Positions 45,951 to 55,914 of a stretch of DNA of 64,000 nt are shown in pieces. A model generated the notes under the pieces. The model worked only from the letters and a program-made list of their open reading frames with translations. It was not told where the DNA came from and ran no database searches. The DNA comes from Shewanella sp. UCD-KL21 (GTDB lineage Bacteria; Pseudomonadota; Gammaproteobacteria; Enterobacterales; Shewanellaceae): the NCBI RefSeq assembly GCF_001957135.1, contig NZ_MPHK01000018.1, positions 1-64,000 on the forward strand. Reading direction: 5' to 3'. The translations under genes were made by a program, and so were the position numbers. Within the stretch, counting starts at the first letter, position 1. Each line of letters starts with the position of its first letter.

Positions 45951-47327
45951 TTAAAGCTCAACTAAAATGGACAAAATGGTGGTGAGTTTATTTTCTAATT
46001 CTTGCCATTCTGCCAGTGGATCTGAGCCAGCAACAATCCCCGCGCCAGCAAACAGATTAATTCGCCCCGGTTCGATTAAGGCGCTACGAATAGCCACAGA
46101 AAACTCACTTTCGTACTTATTTAAATACCCACATGCGCCCGCATACCAACCGCGATTATAACCTTCACGTTGACGGATAAAGTTTAATGCTGATTCTCGT
46201 GGTAACCCGCCCACAGCAGGGGTTGGGTGTAAAGCTTGAAGTAATTGAAAATCATTAACACCCGCTTTTAACTCGGCGCGAATAGAGCGGTGTAAATGCT
46301 GAATATGGGTTAATTTAAAAATTTTGGCTGATTCATCCGCGCCAACGTAATGGCTTAATGGCGTGAGAATATCAACAATTTGCTGCCTAACTAGTTGGTT
46401 TTCATTACTGTTTTTACTGTCTTCCAGTAATTGATTGGCAAGAAAATCATCTTCTTCTTGGTTTAAGCCACGCACCGTAGTTCCCGCAAGGGCTTCGGTA
46501 AATAACTCTTTTTGGCGGCGTAAGTATAAACGCTCAGGCGAGCATGAAATAAAGGTACGCTCAGGGCTAAATTGAAACCCAAATTGAAAGCTATTGGGGT
46601 TACGCCCTTGCCAGCAGGCTAATACCATCCACGGATCGACCACATCATTAATTTCTAACTGAGTTTGGCGCGATAGCACCACTTTAGGGGTGGTGGCATT
46701 AAATTTAGGGTTCGTTACTTGCTCAACCAATTCTTTCCAGCGCGGGTAATTTGGCAAGTCACTGCGGCCCATTAAAGGCAGTTTATTAGGTGGTGACAAT
46801 GGTTTGGCTGGTTTTAGCTGGTTGATGGCTTCAATGGCCGCATTACACTCATCAGCTTGACTATTATCTTCAAAATTTAAATTGACTAAAATTTTGATGA
46901 TGTTGTCATGACGGCGCAGTTCAATGCGGGGCAGTACAAAGCGAGTGCGGCCAAATTCAGGCCAGCATTCTACGGTGCGGTCAAAGGCGACGCCGCCGTA
47001 GTAGCGAATATCTTGATTAGTGCTTTTTCCACGCTGGGATTGGTAAATCGATGCCAGTAGCTCGTCATTAATTTCTTGTTCTTGCTTAAAATCTTTACAA
47101 GCACCAATCGCAGCGACTTCTTCTTGCTTGTCGCGAGCATGCCAATATATGCGTGGATATTGAGTTTGCGCCCCTAGCCAAGATAATAACGGCAAGGATT
47201 TGGCTTCTACTGAGACCTGCACAATCGGCTCTTTGACGTGAGCCAACTTCATAGCGTGTAACTTTTTGATTAACTCGTTAAAGTGCTCAAAAAAAATATG
47301 GCCAGCCAATGCAGACTCCAGAGTCAA
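45951..47327 (-). CDS. menF: Isochorismate synthase MenF
   Basis: MenF converts chorismate to isochorismate for menaquinone synthesis, which supports anaerobic respiration. It is a chorismate-binding enzyme of 458 residues. Seen are FSPERTFISCSPERLY, EALAGTTVRG, HPTPAVGGLPRESAL and FAGAGIVAGSDPLAEWQELENKL. The last carries the metal-binding glutamates. No other men gene is adjacent in the window; the gene is monocistronic. Confidence 0.94.
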   Translation of the reverse strand: MTLESALAGHIFFEHFNELIKKLHAMKLAHVKEPIVQVSVEAKSLPLLSWLGAQTQYPRIYWHARDKQEEVAAIGACKDFKQEQEINDELLASIYQSQRGKSTNQDIRYYGGVAFDRTVECWPEFGRTRFVLPRIELRRHDNIIKILVNLNFEDNSQADECNAAIEAINQLKPAKPLSPPNKLPLMGRSDLPNYPRWKELVEQVTNPKFNATTPKVVLSRQTQLEINDVVDPWMVLACWQGRNPNSFQFGFQFSPERTFISCSPERLYLRRQKELFTEALAGTTVRGLNQEEDDFLANQLLEDSKNSNENQLVRQQIVDILTPLSHYVGADESAKIFKLTHIQHLHRSIRAELKAGVNDFQLLQALHPTPAVGGLPRESALNFIRQREGYNRGWYAGACGYLNKYESEFSVAIRSALIEPGRINLFAGAGIVAGSDPLAEWQELENKLTTILSILVEL

Positions 47328-47655
47328 TATCTCAAAAAAATTGAAATTAAAAAGCGTAAAGGGATTTTATATGAATTATGCCTTAAGTTAGTTAAGGGTT
47401 CAAAAACTGTCAATCTTCAGGCATCGATGCTGTGATCAAAATAGCTAATATCATCAGGTACTAGGCTGTTTTTAAACTTACTTATCATTGGCTTCGCCAT
47501 TTTTACATGAGCTTACACTTTGCTATATTTATTTTAGTTAATTTTGCTTAAAAAGGATAAAATGCATTTAAAATAATTACATGTAGGGCACATAAAACTC
47601 AACATGTTAGCAATTATTTACAAGATATTAAGGTTTTTAGGAGAGTTCCCCATCA
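47328..47655. other. Divergent intergenic region menF / HD-GYP
   Basis: 328 bases of AT-rich sequence hold the two divergent promoters. AGGAGA precedes the HD-GYP ATG by 11 bases. No operator was recognised. Confidence 0.5.
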
Positions 47656-48834
47656 ATGACGCTATTACCTGAGTCCCAAGACATTATCCGTATCCCGGTA
47701 GACCGCTTAAGTCTGGGTATGTTTGTGGTGGCGATTGATCGCAATGATAGCAAAGTGGCAATTAGTAATGCAGGTCAGATCAAGCATAAAGATGCCATGG
47801 TAAAACTTGCCAAAGCCAGTATTAAAACCGTATGGGTTGATGTTGAGCGCTCAGCAGATGGCTGCGGTTTAAAGAAAAAGTCCAATTCCCCACAGGTTAA
47901 AAAAATAACCAACACCCGAGAATATAAACAAACTCAAGCTAAAAAAATCCTCACAGAAGCAAAAACATTAGTGCGTAAAGTCTTGTCTGAAACCTATCAA
48001 GGCAAGGCTGTCGAGGTGGCGCCATTTGAAGATGTTGCCGACAAAATGCTCGAGTCGGTGATGGATGATGCCGATGCGCTAAGGTGTGTATCAGCATTAA
48101 GAACCAAAGACGCTTATTTACTTGAGCATTCAGTTAACGTGGCATTTTTGCTCGTGACCTTTGGTAAGCACTTAGGCCTTGATGAATCGCTACTTAAAGA
48201 GCTTGCTGTAGGTGGGATCTTGCATGATATTGGCAAGGTGCAAGTAGATAAAAAAATCCTTAATAAGCCAGGTAAATTAACGGCAGAAGAGTTTGAGCTT
48301 ATCAAGATGCATCAGGTGTATGCCATCGATATCATGAGTGATACCCAAGAGATATCTCAAGTGAGTAAAGATGTGTGTTTGATGCACCATGAAAAGCTTG
48401 ATGGCAAAGGTTACCCAAAAGGCCTTAAAGGCGATGAAATTCCACTACATGGGCGCATGAGTTGTATTGTGGATATTTATGATGCGCTTACCGCGACCCG
48501 TTGCTACAAAGAAGCCATGAGTCCCGCTGCGGCATTTAAAATTTTAATGAGTTTGACGCCGTTTCATCTTGATCAAACTTTGGTGTATGAATTTATCCGC
48601 TGTGTGGGCATTTACCCTGTGGGCTCATTAGTGCAACTGTCTGATGAACGTGTGGGTATTGTATGGGAGTCAGCAGGCAGAGATGCGTTACACCCAGTGG
48701 TAAAATGCTTTTATTCACAAAAGCATCAGCGCTATACCGAAGTCACCTTAGTTGATTTACGCAAATGTAATCTTAATATTGACCGCGGTATATCACCACG
48801 GTCATTAGCCGTGGATCCGGCACCATTCTATTAG
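47656..48834 (+). CDS. HD-GYP domain cyclic-di-GMP phosphodiesterase
   Basis: A 392-residue soluble protein. The N-terminal DUF3391 segment (IIRIPVDRLSLGMFVVAIDR) is followed by an HD-GYP domain with LLEHSVNVAFL, GGILHDIGKVQVDKKIL (the HD pair) and MHHEKLDGKGYPKGLKGDEIP (the GYP motif). It should hydrolyse cyclic-di-GMP to GMP or pGpG. Together with the GGDEF-EAL protein at 821 it is the second c-di-GMP gene in the window. It has no response-regulator receiver domain. Confidence 0.94.
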   Translation: MTLLPESQDIIRIPVDRLSLGMFVVAIDRNDSKVAISNAGQIKHKDAMVKLAKASIKTVWVDVERSADGCGLKKKSNSPQVKKITNTREYKQTQAKKILTEAKTLVRKVLSETYQGKAVEVAPFEDVADKMLESVMDDADALRCVSALRTKDAYLLEHSVNVAFLLVTFGKHLGLDESLLKELAVGGILHDIGKVQVDKKILNKPGKLTAEEFELIKMHQVYAIDIMSDTQEISQVSKDVCLMHHEKLDGKGYPKGLKGDEIPLHGRMSCIVDIYDALTATRCYKEAMSPAAAFKILMSLTPFHLDQTLVYEFIRCVGIYPVGSLVQLSDERVGIVWESAGRDALHPVVKCFYSQKHQRYTEVTLVDLRKCNLNIDRGISPRSLAVDPAPFY

Positions 48835-49159
48835 CTTTTTGTAACGTGTATTTACTGTCGCAATTAAAATAACAGCGACAGTCGTTACATTTAGTCAAAT
48901 CTGTTTAAACATGTAGTCTAATTCAAACCATTTACCAAATGAGATGCAGGTCTCAAAATGATGCAACTTGAGATGTGCGTTGCTTGAGTGTGGGTGTAAT
49001 GTGACGCCTATCACGTTAATTGGTTACTGTCAGTTATAGCTTTGAAGCCCAGATGTAACAATGATGGCGTTGTTTGTATTAAGAAGTATAAAAACCATAT
49101 TCGTAAGCTAGACTTCCTAATAACTATAACCAATCACAGCAATAATTTGGTGGTAAAGA
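48835..49159. other. Intergenic region upstream of the molybdenum hydroxylase operon
   Basis: An inverted repeat near 48841-48888 (GTAACG...CGTTAC outside, CTGTCGC/GCGACAG inside) follows the HD-GYP stop and could end its transcript, though without a T-run. The rest should hold the operon promoter. GGTGG precedes the ATG at 49160. Confidence 0.5.
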
Positions 49160-51988
49160 ATGTCTTTTCAACAGAACATTTCAAGACGTAAGTTTATTAA
49201 GCAATGTGTCATAGGTGGTGTAACCATTTACAGCGCACCTATGCTATTTAATAATGCCAAGGCTAGCGAGCAAAACAACATTGAAAAGCTTCGCTCTAAT
49301 TGGAAAAATGAGAAAAAAGTTAGATTTCGTTTTGATGCTATTGAAAAGGTGACTGGCCAAAAAATTTATGGTCGTGATTACCGCGCTGTAGATATCCCTA
49401 GTTGGCCAAACCATCAGCATTATGCTCTAGTCATTCGTGCATCTATCGCTAATCGTGTCTTTTTAGATTTTGATATTTCATTTCTTAGCAAGGAGATGCA
49501 GCCCTACGAAATTATCACTGCAGAAAAGCTTAAACAGCATAATTTAGCCCTACCAGAATATTTTGGTGACAATATGTTGCTAGAGAAGGGAAAGACACCA
49601 GATTATTTAGGCCATGAAATTGCCATTTTACTGTTTGACTCTTTTTCTGCATTTAATAAAGCCAAGGGGCGCATTCAGTTTAATGAGAATGTGGTGCAAT
49701 ACGGTGAAGAGTCGCCTTTAGTGGCTAACTCAAAAGATCCTTATGCATCATGGCGTATTGTGCGCGAAGAAGGACCTTTGGGTGAGAATGATCGCTATAG
49801 CACTTTGCAAGATGGGTTATTCTTCCCGAATTATGTCGATCACAAACCAGTGTGGCCACAAGCCGAAGATAACAGTGAAGATACAGGCAAACGCGCGATG
49901 CACTTTGCTGAGAACTTGCACTCAGACATCAGCGAGCGTGATGATTGGTTAGTCATTGATAGAACTTATCAAACACAATCTATTGAACCTATGGCTTTTG
50001 AAGCCGAAGCTTATAACGGCTGGTATGACACTAAATCAGAAACCTTACATGTGGTGATTTCAAGCCAATCACCTCAAGATTTTTATCATCAAGCAGGGCA
50101 AGTGATTGCCAAAAGCCCATTATCAAGCAGCATTAGAAATTTAGTGGTGCACACACCTTATATTGGTGGTGGATTTGGTGCTAAAGATCATACTCCATTC
50201 CCTTACTACGGTATTTTAGCATCACTGTTTGCTAAAGCGCCCGTGTTATTGGCCAATGATCGCTTTGAACAATTCCAGTCAGGTATAAAGCGCCATCCAT
50301 TTGAAATGGCTAACAAACTGGCATTTGATAAAAAAACTAAAAAAATACAAGGTCTCGTTTCTGATATCACAGTTGATGGCGGCGGGCGGATGAACTTTTC
50401 ATCTTCAGTGACCATGGTGGGCGCCAGTGGCACACAAGGCATTTATTACATTCCTCGTAATGACATTGCTGCGGTATGTTATCCATCGCAAACCCCGCAT
50501 GCTGGCTCAATGCGTGGCTACGGCACATTGCAAACAATGGCCACAATGGAAATGATGTTCAATGAAGCGGCGGCAGAGCTCAGTATTGACCCCATTGAAT
50601 TGCGTAAGATTAATGCTTTAAAGCCGGGCAAGAAAAATACCCAAGGTGCGATACCGAATGGTGATATGCGCTACCTAGAAATGCTTAATCTTTCTCAAAA
50701 GCACCCAACTTGGATTAATCGCGATGCTGCGAAAAAAGATTTCGAAGCTAAAAATCCAAGTAAGTTATACGGTGTTGGATATGGCATCGTCTCAAAAGAT
50801 TATGGTACTGGCGCCGCAGCGCCGTCATCGAGTGTAGAAATAACCCCTGAAGGTAAAATCATCGTTAAAACCTGTTCTGTGGAAATGGGCACAGGTATTG
50901 ATACCTCACAAGGGTTATTAGTCTCTAAATTTCTAGGCTCAGGGGCTGATCAAGTCGAGATGGCTGTGGTTAAAGAATTTGATGCTATGGAGCTATTTGA
51001 GACTGATAATCCATATATCATGTCACAGCAACGTCAAGACGAAATGGCAAAAGATCCTCGTTGGACGCCGGTTGTTGGTATGGCATCCGCTGCCAGTATG
51101 TCCAGTTTTTACCAAACACACTCTACAGAGCATGCCGCAAGAATTTTATTCGAACAAACACTGTTCCCTGCAGCGGTGGCGATTTGGAAAAAAGCTTACT
51201 TTAACAGTGATTTTGCGACAGCCGATTTTGATGATATCAGCGAAGCACGTTGGAATAACGGCAAACTAACTATCAAAGGTTACCCGCCAATTGATATTCA
51301 AACCTTGGCTAAAAAAGCCCACGTCGAAGGCATGATTACCGCTGTGATGGCTCACGGATTTAATCGCTGGGCATGGGCATCTGCAGAGTTTGAATTCAAT
51401 GGCACGGTTAAAACCTATCCACTTGATGGGATAGCCGTAAAATATGGTATTGGTGCGCGTAATATCAAAACCAACAGTTTTGGTTATCAGGTCATAGAAA
51501 GAAAAAGTGTCGACTACCCTAAAACACAATTAAATAATGCCATGGTGACTTACTATGCCCCATGCGCCACTTTAGCCGAAATTACGGTAGAGAAGGCATC
51601 AGGAAAAGTTGAAATTCTATCAACTCATACTTGGTTAGAGCCAGGTAAAGTGTTGGTCGAAAAACTGGTTGAAGGTCAAATTGAAGGCGGTTTAACCATG
51701 GGAGTTGGCCATGCATTGTATGAATACCTTCCGGCTGATGAAACAGGCGCTGGCAATGGCACCTGGAACCTCAACCGTTATCAAGTACCTTTGGCACAGC
51801 ATAATGGAGTGTGGGATATCAACTATACTATTTTACCTCCGCTATCAGAATCAGACCCCGCTAAAGGTATTGGCGAAGTGGTGATGATCCCTGTTGTACC
51901 AGCATTGGTCGAAGCTATTTATCAAGCGACCAACAAGCGTTTTTATCATTTACCCGTCACGTCTAAAGATATTGTAGAGGCTATTTAA
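49160..51988 (+). CDS. Molybdopterin subunit of an exported xanthine-oxidase-family hydroxylase
   Basis: A 942-residue catalytic subunit of the aldehyde oxidase / xanthine dehydrogenase family. The N-terminal SRRKFIKQC with a hydrophobic stretch is a Tat-type signal, so the enzyme should be exported folded. The first molybdopterin domain has TPYIGGGFGAKDHTPF and GSMRGYGTLQTMATMEMMFNEAA. The second has CSVEMGTGIDTSQG and the catalytic glutamate in AKGIGEVVMIP near the C-terminus. The family includes isoquinoline oxidoreductase (IorB), nicotinate and aldehyde dehydrogenases. The substrate is not known. It leads a four-gene operon (iron-sulfur subunit 2 bases downstream). Confidence 0.92.
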   Translation: MSFQQNISRRKFIKQCVIGGVTIYSAPMLFNNAKASEQNNIEKLRSNWKNEKKVRFRFDAIEKVTGQKIYGRDYRAVDIPSWPNHQHYALVIRASIANRVFLDFDISFLSKEMQPYEIITAEKLKQHNLALPEYFGDNMLLEKGKTPDYLGHEIAILLFDSFSAFNKAKGRIQFNENVVQYGEESPLVANSKDPYASWRIVREEGPLGENDRYSTLQDGLFFPNYVDHKPVWPQAEDNSEDTGKRAMHFAENLHSDISERDDWLVIDRTYQTQSIEPMAFEAEAYNGWYDTKSETLHVVISSQSPQDFYHQAGQVIAKSPLSSSIRNLVVHTPYIGGGFGAKDHTPFPYYGILASLFAKAPVLLANDRFEQFQSGIKRHPFEMANKLAFDKKTKKIQGLVSDITVDGGGRMNFSSSVTMVGASGTQGIYYIPRNDIAAVCYPSQTPHAGSMRGYGTLQTMATMEMMFNEAAAELSIDPIELRKINALKPGKKNTQGAIPNGDMRYLEMLNLSQKHPTWINRDAAKKDFEAKNPSKLYGVGYGIVSKDYGTGAAAPSSSVEITPEGKIIVKTCSVEMGTGIDTSQGLLVSKFLGSGADQVEMAVVKEFDAMELFETDNPYIMSQQRQDEMAKDPRWTPVVGMASAASMSSFYQTHSTEHAARILFEQTLFPAAVAIWKKAYFNSDFATADFDDISEARWNNGKLTIKGYPPIDIQTLAKKAHVEGMITAVMAHGFNRWAWASAEFEFNGTVKTYPLDGIAVKYGIGARNIKTNSFGYQVIERKSVDYPKTQLNNAMVTYYAPCATLAEITVEKASGKVEILSTHTWLEPGKVLVEKLVEGQIEGGLTMGVGHALYEYLPADETGAGNGTWNLNRYQVPLAQHNGVWDINYTILPPLSESDPAKGIGEVVMIPVVPALVEAIYQATNKRFYHLPVTSKDIVEAI

Positions 51989-51990
51989 TC

Positions 51991-52521
51991 ATGAGCATGA
52001 TCAGTGTAACTATCAACAACAAGTTGTACGGCCCTTTAGAAGTTGATCCTGAAGTGAAAATGACCGACTTTCTACATGAGTATTTAAATCTTACAGGTAC
52101 AAAATTTGGTTGCGGCCAAGGGGTATGTCAAGCCTGTACCATCATTGTAGATAATGAGGATGGTAGTAGCGAAACCGTGCGTACATGTATCACCAGTGCC
52201 ATGGTGTTTAACGGTAAAAAGTTAAGAACCATTGAAGGTCACGCTAAGACAAGCCCAAAAGGCGAAATCATCGCATTACACCCGGTTCAAGAAGCGTTTA
52301 TTGAAAACTTCTCGTTTCAATGTGGTTGGTGCACCTCAGGTTTTACCAATAAAACGGTTGCTTTGGTTGAAAAGCTAAAACGCAATCCCATTGCCAAAGA
52401 TGATGTACAACAAGTCATTGAAGCTGAATTAAAAGATCACGTCTGTCGCTGTACCGGTTATGTGAAATATTACCAAGCCGTAAAAGAGCTGATTTTATCG
52501 ACCGAAGGAGCAACAGTGTAA
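51991..52521 (+). CDS. [2Fe-2S] subunit of the molybdenum hydroxylase
   Basis: A 176-residue ferredoxin-like small subunit. The plant-type cluster cysteines are in GTKFGCGQGVCQACTII with a later TCIT. The helical second cluster has CGWCTSGFT and CRCTGYVKYYQA. There is no signal peptide, so it is presumably exported with the Tat-signal partner by hitch-hiking. Its TAA overlaps the next ATG by one base. Confidence 0.94.
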   Translation: MSMISVTINNKLYGPLEVDPEVKMTDFLHEYLNLTGTKFGCGQGVCQACTIIVDNEDGSSETVRTCITSAMVFNGKKLRTIEGHAKTSPKGEIIALHPVQEAFIENFSFQCGWCTSGFTNKTVALVEKLKRNPIAKDDVQQVIEAELKDHVCRCTGYVKYYQAVKELILSTEGATV

Positions 52522-53744
52522 TGCAAAAACTTGTCCCTTTAGCCATGATGTTTGCTGTTAGCCCATTGGCAATGGCAGACGCTGAAAATGATTTAGTACA
52601 ACAGGGTAAATACTTATCCGAGCTGGCAGATTGTGTCGCTTGTCACACTACCGATGGTGGTGAGCCATATGCTGGTGGTCTGTCATTTAAAACGCCTTTT
52701 GGTACTATTTACTCGACCAATATTACTTCTGATAAGAAAGAAGGGATGGGTCATTATAGTTTTGAAGAATTTGAAAAAGCATTGCGTCACGGCGTAGCCC
52801 CTAAAGGCAATCTTTATCCGGCGATGCCGTATACGTCTTTTGACAAGATCACCCAAGATGATATGCGTGCACTATATGCCTATTTCATGAGTACTACGCC
52901 TTCTTCACAACCCAATCCTGATAACGATGTCATGTTTCCTGCCAATATTCGCATGGGATTAAAAGCATGGAATCTGCTCAATCATAGTCCGCAAGAGTAT
53001 GTCGCGGATAGCAGTAAAAGTGAAGATTGGAACCGAGGTAACTACATTCTCAATAGCTTTGGTCATTGCGCCGAATGTCATACTCCTCGTGATATCACAT
53101 TTGCCATGGATCAAGAGCAACATTATCAAGGCGCAATGATTGGTAATACTTGGGCGCCAGATATCACACCAGAGACACTGGTGGATCAAGGTTGGAGCTC
53201 TGAAGATATCAAAGATTTAATCGGTACTGGTTATTCTCGCAAAGGGACCGTTGTCGGTGAAATGTATACCGCGATCTACCACAGTTTAAGTAAATTTGAT
53301 GAAAAAGACTTAAATGCAGCAACCGTTTATTTACTGGATAGTGATGAAAATGTTGAAGGTAAGCCACTAACATTTAATGCCGAAGCTAACGAAGGTGAAG
53401 GATATAATCTTTACATGGGTTACTGCGCAAGTTGTCATGGTGTAGAAGGTGAAGGTAAAACTAACTTCGCCCCAGGGTTAGCGGGTAATGGCACTTTAGC
53501 ACATGACAATAGCGTTAATTTAATGGTCGCTACCCTTTATGGTATTAAGCCGCAGCATTACTCAACCTTAGTCTCATTTGATGCCATGCCTGGCTACGAC
53601 AAAGACTTATCTGATAGCGAGCTAACTGAGTTAGTGAACTACCTTAAGGCCGCTTTCACTCCATCTTCAATACGATTTACAGAAGCTGAAATGAGCGAAC
53701 TGCGTAAAGAAGTAGAGGAGAACCAAGAAAATGCAGCTCACTGA
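52521..53744 (+). CDS. Triheme cytochrome c, electron acceptor subunit
   Basis: A 407-residue cytochrome with signal peptide (ending MAMADAEND) and three heme motifs: CVACH (38-42), CAECH (about 187) and CASCH (about 302). This three-heme layout resembles the cytochrome subunit of membrane alcohol and aldehyde dehydrogenases. It should take electrons from the iron-sulfur subunit and pass them to the respiratory chain. The gene overlaps both neighbours (1 base with the iron-sulfur gene, 14 bases with XdhC). Confidence 0.93.
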   Translation: MQKLVPLAMMFAVSPLAMADAENDLVQQGKYLSELADCVACHTTDGGEPYAGGLSFKTPFGTIYSTNITSDKKEGMGHYSFEEFEKALRHGVAPKGNLYPAMPYTSFDKITQDDMRALYAYFMSTTPSSQPNPDNDVMFPANIRMGLKAWNLLNHSPQEYVADSSKSEDWNRGNYILNSFGHCAECHTPRDITFAMDQEQHYQGAMIGNTWAPDITPETLVDQGWSSEDIKDLIGTGYSRKGTVVGEMYTAIYHSLSKFDEKDLNAATVYLLDSDENVEGKPLTFNAEANEGEGYNLYMGYCASCHGVEGEGKTNFAPGLAGNGTLAHDNSVNLMVATLYGIKPQHYSTLVSFDAMPGYDKDLSDSELTELVNYLKAAFTPSSIRFTEAEMSELRKEVEENQENAAH

Positions 53745-54726
53745 TCTCAATGTCTTGAGTGGTGTTCGTGATTGGATGGCCCGAGATGAATCCTTTTGGT
53801 TATGCACCATTATCGGGACTTATGGCTCTGCGCCACGTCCTTGCGGCTCATTATTTGCCTGGAATGGCAAGCAACGTCTGGGCTCAATCTCGGGGGGCTG
53901 CTTAGAAGATGCGTTTATCAAGCAACTTGATAACGCAACAACAGCGCAGCACTATCCGTATGAGTTCTGCTATAGCAAAGAGTTGGTGCAAGATGGGATT
54001 CAAGTCGAACTGCCTTGTGGTGGTGTGATTCGTCTTTTAGTCGAAAAAATCAACCCAGAGCATGCCGATCATATTGAGCAGGTTTACCAACGTGCGGCGA
54101 GTCACCAAGCTTTTGCTCGTCAAGTTGACTTGGTAACGGCTAAAGCACAGGTGATTGAACATCAATTGCCGAGTACTGCAGTGGTGATGACGGAAAATCG
54201 TGTGACCATTGCTTATGATCAAGTATGGACCATATTGATTTTAGGTATCAGCCAAGTGAGCGAATGGGTTGCTAAGCTTGGCCTGATGGCGGGCTGTGAT
54301 GTTAAAGTCTGCGATATGCGTAAATCATTAGCTGATAGCTGGACTTTTGATGCCGCTGCGGGTGGTGTCGATATTAGCTGGTGTTCGCCTGATATTTTTG
54401 TCGACCAACATGCTGACAAAAATAGTGCCGTACTGGCATTGGCACATGATCCAAGAATTGATGACATAGGGCTAATGGCCGCCGTTGAATCTGATGCTTA
54501 TTACATTGGTGCCATGGGATCAATGAAAACGACCAGTAAGCGTTTTGAGCGATTAGCGCGGATAGGTGAATTGACCGACGCGCAACTGGCTAGCATTCAT
54601 GCGCCTATTGGACTGAAAATTGGCAGTAAAACGCCCTTTGAAATAGCGGTATCTGTTATTGCTGGACTAATTGATAAACGCCATCAATTAGCCACAACCG
54701 TTAACATAAAGACGGTTGCAGCATAA
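53731..54726 (+). CDS. xdhC: XdhC/CoxI-family molybdenum cofactor insertion protein
   Basis: XdhC-type chaperones bind molybdenum cofactor, allow its sulfuration and load it into xanthine-oxidase-family enzymes. The N-terminal XdhC_CoxI domain has IIGTYGSAPRPCGSLFAW and GSISGGCLEDAFI. The C-terminal Rossmann domain has YYIGAMGSMKTTSKRFERL and IHAPIGLKIGSKTPFEIAVS. Its first glycine motif reads LGISQVSEW, lacking the usual GxGxxA. It is 331 residues and overlaps the cytochrome gene, which closes the operon. Confidence 0.93.
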   Translation: MQLTDLNVLSGVRDWMARDESFWLCTIIGTYGSAPRPCGSLFAWNGKQRLGSISGGCLEDAFIKQLDNATTAQHYPYEFCYSKELVQDGIQVELPCGGVIRLLVEKINPEHADHIEQVYQRAASHQAFARQVDLVTAKAQVIEHQLPSTAVVMTENRVTIAYDQVWTILILGISQVSEWVAKLGLMAGCDVKVCDMRKSLADSWTFDAAAGGVDISWCSPDIFVDQHADKNSAVLALAHDPRIDDIGLMAAVESDAYYIGAMGSMKTTSKRFERLARIGELTDAQLASIHAPIGLKIGSKTPFEIAVSVIAGLIDKRHQLATTVNIKTVAA

Positions 54727-54913
54727 TCAACATGCTTATATCTGGGTGATTTATTCAGAAGGCTTACCTGTGGTGAGCCTCTTTAATCGTTGCGCTGAGT
54801 CGCCTTTACCTTCTCGCTATAACTTAACTAACATTAGCCATAAAAACTGTTGGTTAATTGCGTCGATTCAGGTAAAAGTGGTGCTATCACTTTAGCAGCA
54901 AGTATATTCTTCC

Positions 54914-55555
54914 ATGAGACCTATCTTATCCATTTTATTGATAACCTTATCATTGGCGTTATTAATCCCCGGGGTGACTCAACCCATTTTAACTATTCAA
55001 GGCTCCATCGAAAAATCGGAGTTAGTTGAAGCCGGCGTGACCATGTTTACCGAAAGCTTATCAGCAGATAACCGCAGTAATGCCCGCAGTATGCTGGATA
55101 TGGCGGTGAGTATGCTCGGCTTTGATAATATTGAAGGCGAGGTAGAGGTTTTTTATAAAACCCGCAGTATTGTTGATACCGTCAATGAGTTATATCAATC
55201 CAATAATATCTTAGTTGCCGCATTGGTGGGTTTATTCAGTATCGTTTTTCCGGCGATGAAGTTAATCACTATGTTGCTGGTCAATCTGCCAATATTTAAG
55301 CCGTTGCAACATGGATTAATGACATTTATTGGTGCTATTGGAAAGTGGTCAATGGCAGATGTGTTTGTGGTGGCGTTAATCATTGTTTATATGGCGGGCA
55401 ATGCGTCTGCCGGTATGGGCGAGCTACTGACCACCACAGCCCACTTTGAAATAGGCTTTTATTATTTTAGCGCTTATTGCGTGTTTTCAATTGCCAGTCA
55501 TTGGTTAATGGCCAGTAGCGTTAACAAGCGTCACACCAGTAAACCGTCGCTGTAA
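54914..55555 (+). CDS. Paraquat-inducible protein A-like membrane protein
   Basis: A 213-residue protein with about four membrane helices. It resembles one PqiA/YebS half: IGKWSMADVFVVALIIVYMAG is the typical segment. A long loop (about 30-95) follows the first helix. PqiA proteins work with MCE proteins in lipid transport between membranes; no MCE gene is adjacent here, so the role is unknown. It does not have the cysteine zinc ribbon of full PqiA. Confidence 0.82.
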   Translation: MRPILSILLITLSLALLIPGVTQPILTIQGSIEKSELVEAGVTMFTESLSADNRSNARSMLDMAVSMLGFDNIEGEVEVFYKTRSIVDTVNELYQSNNILVAALVGLFSIVFPAMKLITMLLVNLPIFKPLQHGLMTFIGAIGKWSMADVFVVALIIVYMAGNASAGMGELLTTTAHFEIGFYYFSAYCVFSIASHWLMASSVNKRHTSKPSL

Positions 55556-55647
55556 TTGTATAACATAGTAAAAATTGATATTGGCGGCTTACACTGACTG
55601 TTCCGATAATAACCTTTCATATTCACAAAGGTGGTTATCTCATCATT

Positions 55648-55875
55648 ATGTTTCGGCTGCTAAATTCAAAATTCATTAAAGCCAGCGCGATAGTTTGTCT
55701 GTGCGTTATTGCCATTGTTGCCTCAGTGCAAACAACGGGTTTAACCCGCGCTGTGATTGAGCTACTCGCATTCAGTGGCTTGATTGCACTGGCGTTAGCT
55801 AAACCTGATATTCAGCAAGAACAGCCAGAGGTTATTAAGCAGCAGAACCCGCAGAATAACCCACAAGATCTATAA
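55648..55875 (+). CDS. Small two-helix membrane protein, unknown
   Basis: A 75-residue protein with two hydrophobic segments (about 11-30 and 38-52) and a glutamine-rich hydrophilic tail (QQEQPEVIKQQNPQNNPQ). It starts from an ATG preceded by weak ribosome-site sequence. It is between the PqiA-like gene and the convergent YeiH gene. I recognise no family. Confidence 0.6.
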   Translation: MFRLLNSKFIKASAIVCLCVIAIVASVQTTGLTRAVIELLAFSGLIALALAKPDIQQEQPEVIKQQNPQNNPQDL

Positions 55876-55914
55876 CTGCATCTAGCGCAGTCATTGCCGC
55901 AACAGCTGCTCAAG

